Assembly: GCF_000454065.1 (NCBI RefSeq)
Contig: NZ_KE695654.1
Location: 62,836 to 126,835 of the forward strand
Length of the DNA stretch: 64,000 nt
Source: Brevibacillus thermoruber 423
GTDB taxonomy: Bacteria; Bacillota; Bacilli; Brevibacillales; Brevibacillaceae
Direction: 5' to 3'
The notes under the pieces are model-generated. The model was not told the DNA's origin. It was given only the letters and a program-made list of their open reading frames with translations, and did not search any database. Made by a program: the position numbers and the translations under genes. Positions 1-7,407 of this stretch are shown here, one piece after another (positions within the stretch are counted from its first letter, which is position 1; each line of letters opens with the position of its first letter).

Positions 1-45
1 CCAGGAAGCCGCTTCCCGCCACATCTCCGATCGAGTCGTCCGCAT
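1..45 (-). CDS. 5' end of a third gene in the sigma-factor operon (partial)
   Basis: Only the first 15 codons lie in the window, beginning MRTTRSEMWREAASW on the minus strand. The ATG (43-45) follows an excellent ribosome binding site, AAAGGAGGG, six bases upstream, and the gene starts 13 bases after the anti-sigma stop. It is therefore very probably co-transcribed with the sigma and anti-sigma genes. Too little is visible to name a function. Confidence 0.6.
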   Translation of the reverse strand, partial: MRTTRSEMWREAASW

Positions 46-58
46 GTGATTCCCTCCT

Positions 59-1186
59 TTAGCGCCAATTCCACAGCGCGGTCTCACCGATGAGCAAGCC
101 GCGGACGCGCCCCGTCTGCCGCAGTTTCAGGATTTCCTTGGACGGGCCCGTCACCACCGCCCCGTACACCTGTATCCCGTGCCGGCGAATGTAATCCAGG
201 CGCTCCTGCAGGTTGAGCACCTTGGAGCGGCTGGCAGCGACAGCCACATCTTCCCGCTCGGCCAAAAACGCCAGTTCGTGCAGAAACTGCTCCCGATTGT
301 TCTTCTCGGGCGAAAACGGGGAATCGGGGTGTTCGTCCGGCTTCGCCGGGTAGCCGATCGGGGGAACGTGCACGCCGTCCCTGTTTTGAAACGTCTTTTC
401 CATTCCCGTGTCGACAGCGTACCAGAGCAGTTCCAGGTCAAACGGTGCCAGCGTTTCCGCAATCTGCTCCGGGGTGTACAGGCGGTCGAACGACAGGTAC
501 GCTTCCGCCACCGTTCCGTCCGGCAGGCGGGACAATTGGTCCCACCCCCGCGCGAATTCGCCGATTCGTGCCGAGCTGAGGAAGTCGTCCGGTCCCTGCT
601 TCTCAGGATGCAGGAAGGGAATGTTGTCCGGCATGGGAATCGTCGGCAGAGGCTCCGTCCGCATCTCCCGCTGATGCTTCTCCGGGCGGGAAAACACAAA
701 CGACGTCACCTGCTCCCCCGCGTACACCTGTTTCCCCCCCACCTGTTTGACCAGCTTCATGCGGGTGCTCATCGTAAAAAACGGAGAAACGTCCAGTTCC
801 GCTTCCCTCGCGTCCACCTTCAGATTCGGCTCGGTTATCTCGATCGACGCCATGACCGCGTGCCTGAGCTCGGCCGCCCGATTGCCGAACGCGTAATACG
901 ACAGCGTGGCCAACGAGGCGATCGGCGTCACCAGGAGCAGCGCGACCAGGGCGACCGATACGGTGGAGATGTGAGCCTTTCGCCTGCTGCTGCGCAAAAT
1001 CCGCTCCTGCCGTTCGCGATCGAGCGAAACGGCTTCCCCTTCCTGTTCCCGCAGCAGGTCGTCGATCACTTCCCTGTAGGCCTCGATCTCCCGCAGTTCC
1101 TGTTCGATCCGCTGCCGTTCCGCTTCGTCAGCCGTACCGTTTGCATACGCCATGAGCCGCTGTCTAAACTCCTTGTTCATTTGCAT
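59..1186 (-). CDS. Membrane-anchored anti-sigma factor (Sigma_reg_N/Sigma_reg_C type)
   Basis: A 375-residue protein with a cytosolic N-terminal helical region (about residues 1-70) that would hold the cognate ECF sigma factor. One transmembrane helix follows (about residues 75-97, rich in V, A, L), then a long extracytoplasmic domain. The layout matches the Bacillus anti-sigma family with separate N- and C-terminal regulator domains; no zinc-finger HxxxCxxC motif is seen. Its start overlaps the end of the sigma gene by 23 bases, so the two are translationally coupled. A second ATG at 1180 is a possible start with better Shine-Dalgarno spacing. The signal sensed by the outer domain cannot be told from sequence. 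Confidence 0.8.
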   Translation of the reverse strand: MQMNKEFRQRLMAYANGTADEAERQRIEQELREIEAYREVIDDLLREQEGEAVSLDRERQERILRSSRRKAHISTVSVALVALLLVTPIASLATLSYYAFGNRAAELRHAVMASIEITEPNLKVDAREAELDVSPFFTMSTRMKLVKQVGGKQVYAGEQVTSFVFSRPEKHQREMRTEPLPTIPMPDNIPFLHPEKQGPDDFLSSARIGEFARGWDQLSRLPDGTVAEAYLSFDRLYTPEQIAETLAPFDLELLWYAVDTGMEKTFQNRDGVHVPPIGYPAKPDEHPDSPFSPEKNNREQFLHELAFLAEREDVAVAASRSKVLNLQERLDYIRRHGIQVYGAVVTGPSKEILKLRQTGRVRGLLIGETALWNWR

Positions 1187-1676
1187 CCACCCTTTCTAAC
1201 CGCTGCCTGATCGTTTGCCTGCCGCGAAACAACAACACTTTGAATTCGGCCAGTGTGACGCCCATCGCCTCCGCCCCCTCCTGGTAGGAGAGCTGCCGGA
1301 AGTCGCGAAGGACCACAGCCTGCCGCTGCTTGTCGGGTAGTGTCAGCAGCGCCTGTTTCACATCGTCCACCCGCTCCCGGACGAACAGACTCTGTTCGGG
1401 CCCCTGGCTGACCAGCTTCTCCTCAAAAAACGACACGTCCTTGGGTTTCGTCCGCTTTCGCTTCCGCTCGTGGTCGATCAGCGCGTTGCGGGCCACTCGC
1501 AAGAGCCACGGTTTTATCCGCTCGTCCACATCCGTTTCCAGTGACAGATAGGCGCGATAAAACGTCTCCTGTACCAGTTCCTCCGCCAGATGGTGGTCAC
1601 GGCAAAACGCATACAGATAGCGGTAGATGTCGTTCATGTACAGGCGAAAGATCTCTTCCAGGGAATCGTCTCTCAT
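1164..1676 (-). CDS. ECF-family RNA polymerase sigma factor
   Basis: A 170-residue sigma-70 family factor. Region 2 is visible near residues 10-75 (IYRYLYAFCRDHHLAEELVQ, then TFYRAYLSL and WLLRVARNALID). Region 4 lies near residues 110-160 (LPDKQRQAVVLRDFRQLSYQ, then EGAEAMGVTLAEFKVLLFRG). It directs RNA polymerase to stress promoters and is held inactive by the overlapping downstream anti-sigma factor. Two ATGs are adjacent; the second (1676) is better spaced from GGGGAGGA. An ECF-type promoter 20-50 bases upstream suggests autoregulation. It resembles SigM/SigX/SigW types but cannot be assigned to one. Confidence 0.9.
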   Translation of the reverse strand: MRDDSLEEIFRLYMNDIYRYLYAFCRDHHLAEELVQETFYRAYLSLETDVDERIKPWLLRVARNALIDHERKRKRTKPKDVSFFEEKLVSQGPEQSLFVRERVDDVKQALLTLPDKQRQAVVLRDFRQLSYQEGAEAMGVTLAEFKVLLFRGRQTIRQRLERVDANEQGV

Positions 1677-1696
1677 CATTTCCTCCCCTCATCCCA

Positions 1697-1724
1697 TACA
1701 CGTACAAGGCGGGAAGAAGTTACA
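1697..1724 (-). promoter_or_regulatory. Candidate ECF sigma autoregulatory promoter
   Basis: On the minus strand TGTAAC and CGTGTA are separated by exactly 16 bases, close to the TGAAAC-N16-CGTM pattern of Bacillus ECF sigma factors. It lies about 20 bases upstream of the sigma start and so fits an autoregulated operon. Confidence 0.55.
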
Positions 1725-1742
1725 GACCAAACAAAAAAGAAA

Positions 1743-1766
1743 AAGCGGGGATCGCCGTCCCCGCTT
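1743..1766 (-). terminator. Rho-independent terminator after the 113-residue unknown gene
   Basis: The 9-bp stem AAGCGGGGA/TCCCCGCTT with a 6-base loop is followed on the minus strand by a T-rich run. It sits 16 bases beyond the stop of the leftward gene ending at 1782 and separates it from the sigma operon. Confidence 0.75.
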
Positions 1767-1781
1767 GGTTCTTCTGTAAAG

Positions 1782-2123
1782 TTACACCGCTTCGTAGATC
1801 GCTTCGTAGCGCTTGCCGATCTCCTCGTCGCTCAGGCCGGCGTCGCGCAGGCGCTTGATCAGCGCCGTTGCCCAGATTTCCGAACGCTGCGCCATCTTGG
1901 CGTACTTTTTCGCCTCTTTTTCCTTGCGCTTGGCGCGATCCTCGCCGTTGGACTTGAGGTTGTCGAGGATGAACAGCATGTGCAGGGTCTCGTCCTCGTT
2001 CAAACCGGTCCAGTTGTCGTTCAGAAACGCGATCACTTTTTTATAGTACCCGTCAAATTCTTCAAAGGAAATCTCCGTATCCATGTTCAGATATTCCTTC
2101 ATTTTGTCAAACAGCTCTTGCAT
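1782..2123 (-). CDS. Conserved hypothetical protein, 113 residues
   Basis: A small charged, mostly helical cytosolic protein (starts MQELFDKMKEYLN, ends KRYEAIYEAV). Acidic and aromatic residues dominate the first half and a Lys/Arg-rich helix lies near residues 62-80 (RAKRKEKEAKKYAKM). No signal peptide, membrane segment or known catalytic motif is visible. It is monocistronic with its own terminator. Not recognised; its codon use matches its neighbours, so it is a resident gene. Confidence 0.7.
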   Translation of the reverse strand: MQELFDKMKEYLNMDTEISFEEFDGYYKKVIAFLNDNWTGLNEDETLHMLFILDNLKSNGEDRAKRKEKEAKKYAKMAQRSEIWATALIKRLRDAGLSDEEIGKRYEAIYEAV

Positions 2124-2286
2124 CTTCCGTCACAGCTCCCTCGTTTTTCTCTGCCCTATTATAGCAAAAACGGGACAAGGGAGAAAGCCGGCATCATTGG
2201 CAGGCTGGTGCTGTCTCATTCGTTCCGCGTGGAAAAAACAAGGCGGAAGAATCCTGCCGGAAAAGCTGATTTGGAGCGGATTCGTT

Positions 2287-2314
2287 TTGGCACAGGTCCA
2301 AGAAGCGGTATAAT
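2287..2314 (+). promoter_or_regulatory. Housekeeping promoter of rlmD
   Basis: TTGGCA and a perfect TATAAT are separated by 16 bases, ending 35 bases upstream of the rlmD ATG. This is a standard vegetative sigma-A promoter. Confidence 0.65.
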
Positions 2315-2349
2315 TAAGAGACAACCACGTTCGAAGGAGATCGGCACGC

Positions 2350-3741
2350 ATGAACAAATCGTATCAGCAGCAGGAAGCCGCCATTCGCGTCGGCCAGCAG
2401 ATGACCCTGACGATCAAAAGTCTCGGCATCAACGGCGAAGGCATCGGCTATTACAAGCGGAAAATCGTCTTTGTGGAAAAGGCCTTGCCGGGGGAAGTGG
2501 TACACGCGGAAGTGACGGACGTCAAGGAAACCTACGCCGTCGCCCGGCTGGTGCGCGTGGTGGAGCGTTCCCCCGCGCGGGTCGAGCCCCCCTGTCCGGT
2601 CTATGAGGAATGCGGCGGCTGCAGCCTGCAGCACATGGACTACCAGGCCCAATTGGCCAGCAAGCGGGAGCTGGTGATCGAATCGCTGCGCAAGTACGCC
2701 CGGCTGGAAAATCCGCCGGTGGCGGAGACGATCGGCATGGAGAACCCCTGGGGCTACCGCAACAAGGCGCAGTTTCAGGTGGGAAGGCAGAACGGCCGGC
2801 TGGTGGCCGGCCTGTACCAGACGGGCAGCCACCGCCTCGTCGACCTGGAGTCCTGCCGCGTGCAGCACGAGGCGACCAACGAGATCGTCCGCACGGCGCG
2901 ACAGGTCATGGAGGAGCTGGGCATTCCCGCGTACGATGAACGAAAACGGACCGGTGTCATCCGCACCATCGTGGCCCGCGCGGCCTTCGCCACGGGCGAG
3001 ACGCAGCTCACGCTGGTGACGGCCACCGAGGAGATTCCGCGCGTCAAGGAACTGATCCTGGAACTGCGCACCCGTCTGCCCGGCCTGGTCAGCATCGTGC
3101 AAAACGTCAATCGGAAAAAAACGTCGCTGGTCTTCGGCGACACCACCCGCCAGCTCTGGGGAAGACCGTCCATCGCGGAGCAGTTGGGGGAGCTCTCGTT
3201 CGACCTCTCCGCCCGCGCCTTTTTCCAACTGAACCCGGAGCAGACGCGCAAGCTGTACGAGGAAGTCAAAAAAGCCGCCGGGCTGACCGGCAGCGAACTG
3301 GTGCTGGACCTCTACTGCGGCACGGGGACGATCGCCCTCTGGCTGGCACCCTACGCCCGGGAGGTACGGGGCATCGAGCTGATTCCCGAAGCGGTCGAGG
3401 ATGCCCGCCGCAACGCCGAGAAAAACGGGGCCGCCAACGCCACCTTCCACGTCGGCCGCGCCGAGGTGCTGATGCCGAAGTGGGCCAAGCAGGGTGTAAA
3501 ACCGGACGTCGTTGTGGTGGACCCGCCCCGCACCGGCCTGGACGACGCCCTGATACGCTCCCTCTTGGAGGTACAGCCGCAGCGGATCGTCTACGTCTCC
3601 TGCAATCCGTCCACCCTGGGCAAAGACGTGGCGAAGCTGCTGGCCCGCTACGAGCTTGTCAGCGCCCAGCCGTTGGATATGTTTCCGCATACGAGTCATG
3701 TGGAGAGCGTGGCTCTGCTGAAATTGTGGGGGCAGGCATAA
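2350..3741 (+). CDS. rlmD: 23S rRNA (uracil-C5)-methyltransferase, RlmD/RlmCD family
   Basis: 463 residues. An N-terminal TRAM domain (about 15-75) is followed by the iron-sulfur cysteine cluster (CPVYEECGGC near residue 84), a central RNA-binding region and a C-terminal SAM methyltransferase domain. The latter shows the SAM loop LDLYCGTGTIALWLA, then VVVDPPRTGLD and the catalytic-cysteine motif YVSCNPSTL. The family methylates U1939 (and in B. subtilis also U747) of 23S rRNA using SAM. The start is fixed by GAAGGAGAT eight bases before ATG. The C-terminal end HVESVALLKLWGQA matters because related 3' ends recur twice downstream, suggesting that the end of this gene has served as an insertion point. 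Confidence 0.95.
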   Translation: MNKSYQQQEAAIRVGQQMTLTIKSLGINGEGIGYYKRKIVFVEKALPGEVVHAEVTDVKETYAVARLVRVVERSPARVEPPCPVYEECGGCSLQHMDYQAQLASKRELVIESLRKYARLENPPVAETIGMENPWGYRNKAQFQVGRQNGRLVAGLYQTGSHRLVDLESCRVQHEATNEIVRTARQVMEELGIPAYDERKRTGVIRTIVARAAFATGETQLTLVTATEEIPRVKELILELRTRLPGLVSIVQNVNRKKTSLVFGDTTRQLWGRPSIAEQLGELSFDLSARAFFQLNPEQTRKLYEEVKKAAGLTGSELVLDLYCGTGTIALWLAPYAREVRGIELIPEAVEDARRNAEKNGAANATFHVGRAEVLMPKWAKQGVKPDVVVVDPPRTGLDDALIRSLLEVQPQRIVYVSCNPSTLGKDVAKLLARYELVSAQPLDMFPHTSHVESVALLKLWGQA

Positions 3742-3825
3742 GTTCTATGCCTACGTATGGTTTTTTCTGATTGAAACCAGATTGTTAACAGAGCACCAAC
3801 GTCGTAAATATCAGGAGGCAACAAC

Positions 3826-4212
3826 ATGTTGAAAATCATTATTACGAGTATATTTGTTGAAGATCAGGAGAAGGCTTTGAAGTTTTATACAGAAACGCTG
3901 GGCTTTGTAAAAAAGCAAGACGTTCCCATGGGGAAATTTAGGTGGATCACGCTTGTATCTCCCGATGAGCAAGACGGTACCGAGCTTTTACTCGAACCGA
4001 ATGACAATCCTGCCGCCAAAGCGTATCAACAGAAGATATTTGCCGATGGCATCCCGGCAACCATGTTTGGTGTTGCAGATATTCAGAAAGAGTACAAACG
4101 ATTGTTGGAAAAGGGCGTGAAGTTTACGAAGGAGCCGACAAAAATAGGCGAAGTCACAATAGCTGTCTTCGACGATACATGCGGCAACCTTATTCAACTG
4201 ATACAGAAGTAA
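3826..4212 (+). CDS. VOC (glyoxalase/bleomycin-resistance) superfamily protein
   Basis: 128 residues with the paired beta-alpha-beta-beta-beta layout of VOC proteins: MLKIIITSIFVEDQEKALKF at the start, FRWITLVSPDE then TELLLEPN in the middle, and IAVFDDTCGNLIQLIQK at the end. Family members are metal-dependent lyases, dioxygenases or drug-binding proteins; the substrate cannot be read from the sequence. The start has AGGAGG eight bases upstream. It is clearly AT-richer than rlmD, in keeping with its position in a probable insertion zone, and is followed by a terminator at 4230-4251. Confidence 0.85.
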   Translation: MLKIIITSIFVEDQEKALKFYTETLGFVKKQDVPMGKFRWITLVSPDEQDGTELLLEPNDNPAAKAYQQKIFADGIPATMFGVADIQKEYKRLLEKGVKFTKEPTKIGEVTIAVFDDTCGNLIQLIQK

Positions 4213-4229
4213 CTGTGTTAAACGAACGG

Positions 4230-4251
4230 GCCACTCCATCGCTGGAGTGGC
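4230..4251 (+). terminator. Terminator after the VOC gene
   Basis: Perfect 9-bp stem GCCACTCCA/TGGAGTGGC with loop TCGC, followed by TTTC, 17 bases after the stop codon. Confidence 0.7.
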
Positions 4252-4330
4252 TTTCACTAGCCCTGTGATTTCTGAAATCAGAAGAGGAAGTTTGGACAGT
4301 GTCAAGTATGGACGAAGGGAGAGTGGTCAC

Positions 4331-4702
4331 TTGAAGATCACCGTGAATGAGCAGAACGGTTCCAAAATCGCCGTCATCGAAAGTGAATCCATCCTGATTG
4401 AGAACGCACAGGATGCACTGGACCTGCTTACCAACGTGTGGTACAACAGCGGATGTGACAAGATGGTGCTGCGAAAAGAACATTTCACGGAAGCGTTCTT
4501 TGATCTGAAAACCGGACTGGCCGGTGAGATCCTGCAGAAGTTTACCAACTACCGGATGAAAGTCGCGATCGTCGGTGATTTCAGCAGCTACCAAAGCAAC
4601 AGCCTGAACGCCTTCATGTACGAATCCAATCAGGGAAACATGGTCTTATTCAAGGAGACCGAATCCGACGCCCTGGAGGCACTTCACCAGATATCAGCGT
4701 GA
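4331..4702 (+). CDS. DUF4180 domain protein
   Basis: 123 residues starting at a TTG (LKITVNEQNGSKIAVIES). This TTG is preceded by GAAGGGAG at normal spacing, whereas the in-frame ATG at 4247 sits inside the previous terminator. The sequence matches DUF4180: a beta strand, then DALDLLTNVWYNSGCDKMV, then LAGEILQKFTNYRMKVAIVG and a hydrophobic end. The fold recalls STAS-like alpha/beta proteins, but no function is established. Part of the AT-richer zone behind rlmD. Confidence 0.8.
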   Translation: MKITVNEQNGSKIAVIESESILIENAQDALDLLTNVWYNSGCDKMVLRKEHFTEAFFDLKTGLAGEILQKFTNYRMKVAIVGDFSSYQSNSLNAFMYESNQGNMVLFKETESDALEALHQISA

Positions 4703-4735
4703 ATTCCAAGCGAAGGCAGCATTTTAGCTCTTCTT

Positions 4736-4808
4736 GAACCCAACTGGAGAGCGTGACGCTGCTGACACTGAAATAGCGTTGAAACCCCTTGTCTATCAAG
4801 GGTTTTCT
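4736..4808 (+). repeat. rlmD-like 3' end remnant with terminator, copy 2
   Basis: In one frame this stretch reads ESVTLLTLK followed by TAG, closely matching the ESVALLKL end of the RlmD protein encoded at 3741. The stem-loop CCCTTG-TCTAT-CAAGGG with a T-run follows directly. The same coding end plus the same terminator recurs at 6601-6675. Upstream of it no rlmD reading frame remains. Confidence 0.65.
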
Positions 4809-4912
4809 TCTTTTACGAACGGGCAGAATAGCAATAGAAGCTCCCTGTACCTTTCCACGCCAGATCTGCTTGACAGTCAACGGATGGACAAATTGAAGAG
4901 GTGTGTTCCTTG

Positions 4913-5505
4913 ATGGCAATTCGTCGGATGAATCCTAAGGTTGATGAATTTATAAGCAAAGCCAAAAAGTGGAAGGAAGAATATGAGAAGTTGAGAAGTA
5001 TCGTTCTTGACTGTGAACTGACCGAAGAATTTAAGTGGATGCATCCTTGTTACACGTTTGAGAAAAAAACATCGTTTTAATACATGGATTTAAAGAATAT
5101 TGTGCGCTTCTGTTTCACAAGGGTGCCTTGTTACAGGATCCCCATGGGATTCTCATCCAACAAACGGAGAATGTACAGGCAGCGCGCCAGATTCGGTTCA
5201 CCAATGTTCAAGAAATAGTCGAGTTGGAACCCATCTTGAAAGCCTATATTTTTGAAGCCATTGAAGTGGAAAAAGCCGGTTTGAAAGTGAATGTTAAACA
5301 GAATGCAGAACTCATTATTCCTGAAGAACTTCACAAAAAATTTGATGAACTCCCTGCCTTGAAAGCTGCGTTTGAAGCGTTGACGCCGGGACGGCAAAGA
5401 GCGTACATTCTTTATTTTTCGAAACCCAAACAATCCAAAACTCGGGAGTCAAGGATTGAAAAATATATGCAGCAAATTCTCAATGGAAAGGGATTAAATG
5501 ATTAG
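4913..5505 (+). pseudogene. ydeI: YdeI-type DUF1801 protein gene with one frameshift
   Basis: The first frame (4913-5080) gives 55 residues, MAIRRMNPKVDEFISKAKKW and on to WMHPCYTFEKK. The match to B. subtilis YdeI then continues in another frame from about 5070 to 5505 (IVLIHGFKEYCALLFHKGAL, ending QQILNGKGLND). The break lies in a run of seven A at 5063-5069; eight would restore a single frame of about 197 residues. YdeI is a poorly characterised protein with a YdhG-like fold. The rest of the gene is undamaged, so a recent mutation, a slippery tract or a sequencing error are all possible. Confidence 0.8.
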
Positions 5506-5525
5506 AAGATTCTCCTTGCACTAAC

Positions 5526-5550
5526 GGGAGCTTATGTAACGTAGGCTCCC
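5526..5550 (+). terminator. Terminator after ydeI
   Basis: GGGAGC/GCTCCC arms around a 13-base loop are followed by ATTTTTTC, 20 bases after the ydeI stop. Confidence 0.6.
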
Positions 5551-5621
5551 ATTTTTTCGTGTAGGCAGTATTCATTCAGCAACAATCTTTACGAAAACAG
5601 CCTAAAATAACCAATAAATTA

Positions 5622-5849
5622 GTGGAGAAAAATCATTTTGAACCAGACTATTGGGTACATATTAAAACTGTATCTGGGAGTTCAATGGACAAACTTGTGT
5701 GACTTAAAAAAGGAATTTCAGCTACCTACATAAATAGTTCCCTTGGAGAACTATTGTCTAGGTTACAAGCTTATCCAATCCCTGATTACGAAAGAGACAA
5801 ATTGCTCGACCTTATTGGAGTGCTGTTCACTTTTGGTCAGGAAAGATGA
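5622..5849 (+). pseudogene. Small gene fragment interrupted by an in-frame TGA
   Basis: From GTG 5622 the frame reads VEKNHFEPDYWVHIKTVSGS, then SMDKLV and TGA at 5700-5702, and resumes LKKGISATYINSSLGELLSR, ending DLIGVLFTFGQER and TGA at 5849. The composition is protein-like on both sides of the stop, suggesting one original protein of about 75 residues or more. The family was not recognised. The frame is also open for about 20 codons upstream of 5622, so the true start is unknown. No ribosome binding site is evident. Confidence 0.4.
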
Positions 5850-5868
5850 ATAGGGGGGAATTGTTTTT

Positions 5869-6249
5869 TCACATTTGTCCGGTCAATCTTATATCAGTTG
5901 TAGCCACCCAGGTTCCACGCTCACCTGCTCGTATCGAAGGAGGTTTCATTATTAAACTCCCTCTTAAAACATAATGTCGAACAGCAATCTGTGGCTCATC
6001 AAAAATGGTCAAATTGCCAACGTATGATGCATAAGGTGAATCAAATGTGATTTGTTTGGTGTTTTCATTCCAATATCCTTGAATGGGAATAAGGGTCCCG
6101 CGATAATTAACGGCACCACTTATTTTGTTGTTTACGACAGCGGTAATGTGCAGTGTTCCTGAAGTTAATGGTCTGCCACCAACACTAGCGTGTAGATTCC
6201 ATGTCGATGGGTAGGGTATACTCACCTGCGTTACCTGTCCAATTGTCAC
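5869..6249 (-). CDS. Unknown beta-rich protein, 126 residues
   Basis: The start is the GTG at 6249, which has a perfect AAGGAGAGG six bases upstream. Upstream in-frame starts at 6285 and 6300 lack any Shine-Dalgarno site. The protein (VTIGQVTQVSIPYPSTWNLH, ending GTWVATTDIRLTGQM) alternates short strands with Gly/Asn turns, as in ISGAVNYRGTLIPIQGYW and ITFDSPYASYVGNL. This suggests an avidin- or lipocalin-like small barrel. No cysteine, signal peptide or catalytic motif is seen. It is not recognised. It belongs to the AT-richer accessory zone. Confidence 0.65.
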   Translation of the reverse strand: MTIGQVTQVSIPYPSTWNLHASVGGRPLTSGTLHITAVVNNKISGAVNYRGTLIPIQGYWNENTKQITFDSPYASYVGNLTIFDEPQIAVRHYVLRGSLIMKPPSIRAGERGTWVATTDIRLTGQM

Positions 6250-6527
6250 GGATAACCTCTCCTTGCTTTTGAATGAGGGTTCCATACAGTATATGTACAC
6301 AAGGAAAATAATTGATGGGACAAATCCCCAAATTCGCCAAAGATATGAACAATAGACGATTACGTCTGGCGGGGGATGTCCAACGCTTATTTCAACTTCT
6401 CGGTGACGAAAGGAGCTTGATTATCAGTAATCGACATGAAGTCTGTAAAAACGAGCGGAGTTGCTATTGGGAATGACTTGATGAGAGGTCTTGTACCCTT
6501 TAAGGTACTTGCACCATTTTTTAAGGT

Positions 6528-6557
6528 GGACTGCATACTACACAAGGTATGCAGTCC
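6528..6557 (+). terminator. Perfect hairpin, probable terminator
   Basis: GGACTGCATAC and GTATGCAGTCC form an 11-bp perfect stem with an 8-base loop, followed by TTTCATTT. No intact gene precedes it, so it probably ended the lost reading frame upstream. Confidence 0.45.
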
Positions 6558-6600
6558 TTTCATTTGATTGGGGACACAACGTTCTTTGTTCGTACTGTCT

Positions 6601-6675
6601 ACCCAACACATGTGGAGAGCGTGAGGCTGCTGACATTGAAATAGAACGGAAAACCCTTGTCTATCAAGGGTTTTC
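6601..6675 (+). repeat. rlmD-like 3' end remnant with terminator, copy 3
   Basis: One frame reads HVESVRLLTLK then TAG, the same C-terminal signature as RlmD (HVESVALLKL). An 11-bp perfect terminator stem follows at 6649-6675, identical in core to that of copy 2 at 4736-4808. This copy keeps the most of the coding end (a Pro-Thr-His-Val-Glu stretch). Confidence 0.65.
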
Positions 6676-6733
6676 GTTTTTATTGCTATGATTTTGGGAA
6701 AGGGAAAAAGGATTTGACCACACCTTGACCACA

Positions 6734-7294
6734 TCAGACACTGTCAGGATAGTATATGACCATGCTCATGCGCGTTAAGGAATCACCTGAATTGTGATAA
6801 ACATGAGGCCGATCTGCCCTGAATCGAATGGACTCCCCGGTTTTTACGGTATATTCCTCGTTATTCACTCGGATCGTCAGCTCACCATCAAATACGGTGA
6901 TAAATTCCTCGGTTCCCGCACCGTGCGGATCGGCACTTAAATACCCCCCCTTGTCAATCTCCACGGCATACATTTCAAAGCGCCTGCCCTCATCAAAAGG
7001 AAAAAAGGGATACAGCCGGTATTTCCCATTATCTTCTTGCAAGGTTTGAATGTCATGTTTTGTAACGACAACCGTGTCGGGTTGGGGTTGGTTGATCAGG
7101 GCCGTGAATGAAATTTTCAAGCCAGTGGCGATTTTCCATACGGTATGAATCGTTGGATTGGATTCTCCCCGTTCAATTTGGCTCAGCATCGTTTTGCTGA
7201 CCCCTGTCAATTCGGCGACCTTGTCCAAACTCAGCTTCCTGTTTGCCCGCAGGGTTTTCAGGTTTTCCGCAAGCACAGCATTGATGTTGTCCAC
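6734..7294 (-). CDS. XRE-family regulator with C-terminal cupin domain
   Basis: 186 residues from GTG 7294, chosen because GGGGGTG lies eight bases upstream; the ATG at 7330 has no such site and lies in the operator zone. An N-terminal helix-turn-helix (LAENLKTLRANRKLSLDKVA, then ELTGVSKTMLSQIERGESNP) is followed by a linker and a C-terminal cupin barrel. The latter includes DPHGAGTEEFITVFDGELTI and PHVYHNSG. The cupin probably senses a small ligand. The gene is divergent from a LysE exporter across three ATAACGAAC repeats, so it most likely represses itself and the exporter. Confidence 0.85.
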   Translation of the reverse strand: MDNINAVLAENLKTLRANRKLSLDKVAELTGVSKTMLSQIERGESNPTIHTVWKIATGLKISFTALINQPQPDTVVVTKHDIQTLQEDNGKYRLYPFFPFDEGRRFEMYAVEIDKGGYLSADPHGAGTEEFITVFDGELTIRVNNEEYTVKTGESIRFRADRPHVYHNSGDSLTRMSMVIYYPDSV

Positions 7295-7310
7295 GAATAT
7301 TACACCCCCA

Positions 7311-7340
7311 TTGTGCTTTATAACGAACATGTTGTATAAT
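7311..7340 (+). promoter_or_regulatory. Promoter of the LysE-type exporter
   Basis: TTGTGC and a perfect TATAAT (7335-7340) are separated by 18 bases. The promoter is flanked and overlapped by the regulator repeats and lies 68 bases before the exporter start. Confidence 0.55.
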
Positions 7341-7369
7341 CATAACGAACAACATACGTTATAACGAAC
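7320..7369 (+). promoter_or_regulatory. Three direct operator repeats ATAACGAAC
   Basis: Perfect copies of ATAACGAAC lie at 7320-7328, 7342-7350 and 7361-7369, spaced 22 and 19 bases apart (about two helical turns). They lie in the divergent region between the XRE/cupin regulator and the exporter and surround the exporter -10 box. They are the natural operator candidates for the regulator. Confidence 0.65.
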
Positions 7370-7407
7370 GTTTCCCCCATTATAACCCACAAAGGAGTCG
7401 GTCAGAC

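Larger units (their letters stand above)
6250..6733. other. Intergenic accessory stretch with gene debris
   Basis: No intact gene. A plus-strand frame from about 6375 to 6565 is open apart from one stop and reads SVIDMKSVKTSGVAIGNDLM and further protein-like residues, so it may be debris of a lost gene. It also holds a hairpin at 6528-6557 and the third rlmD-like 3' end at 6601-6675. Confidence 0.4.

Noticed and set aside
5700-5702. In-frame TGA read as selenocysteine
   Set aside because: No SECIS-like hairpin follows, no known selenoprotein context, and the reading frame has no clear start; a nonsense mutation is simpler.
6387-6734. Minus-strand ORF of 115 codons next to the XRE regulator
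   Set aside because: It runs through the hairpin and the rlmD-like repeat, lacks a ribosome binding site and has no recognisable pattern.
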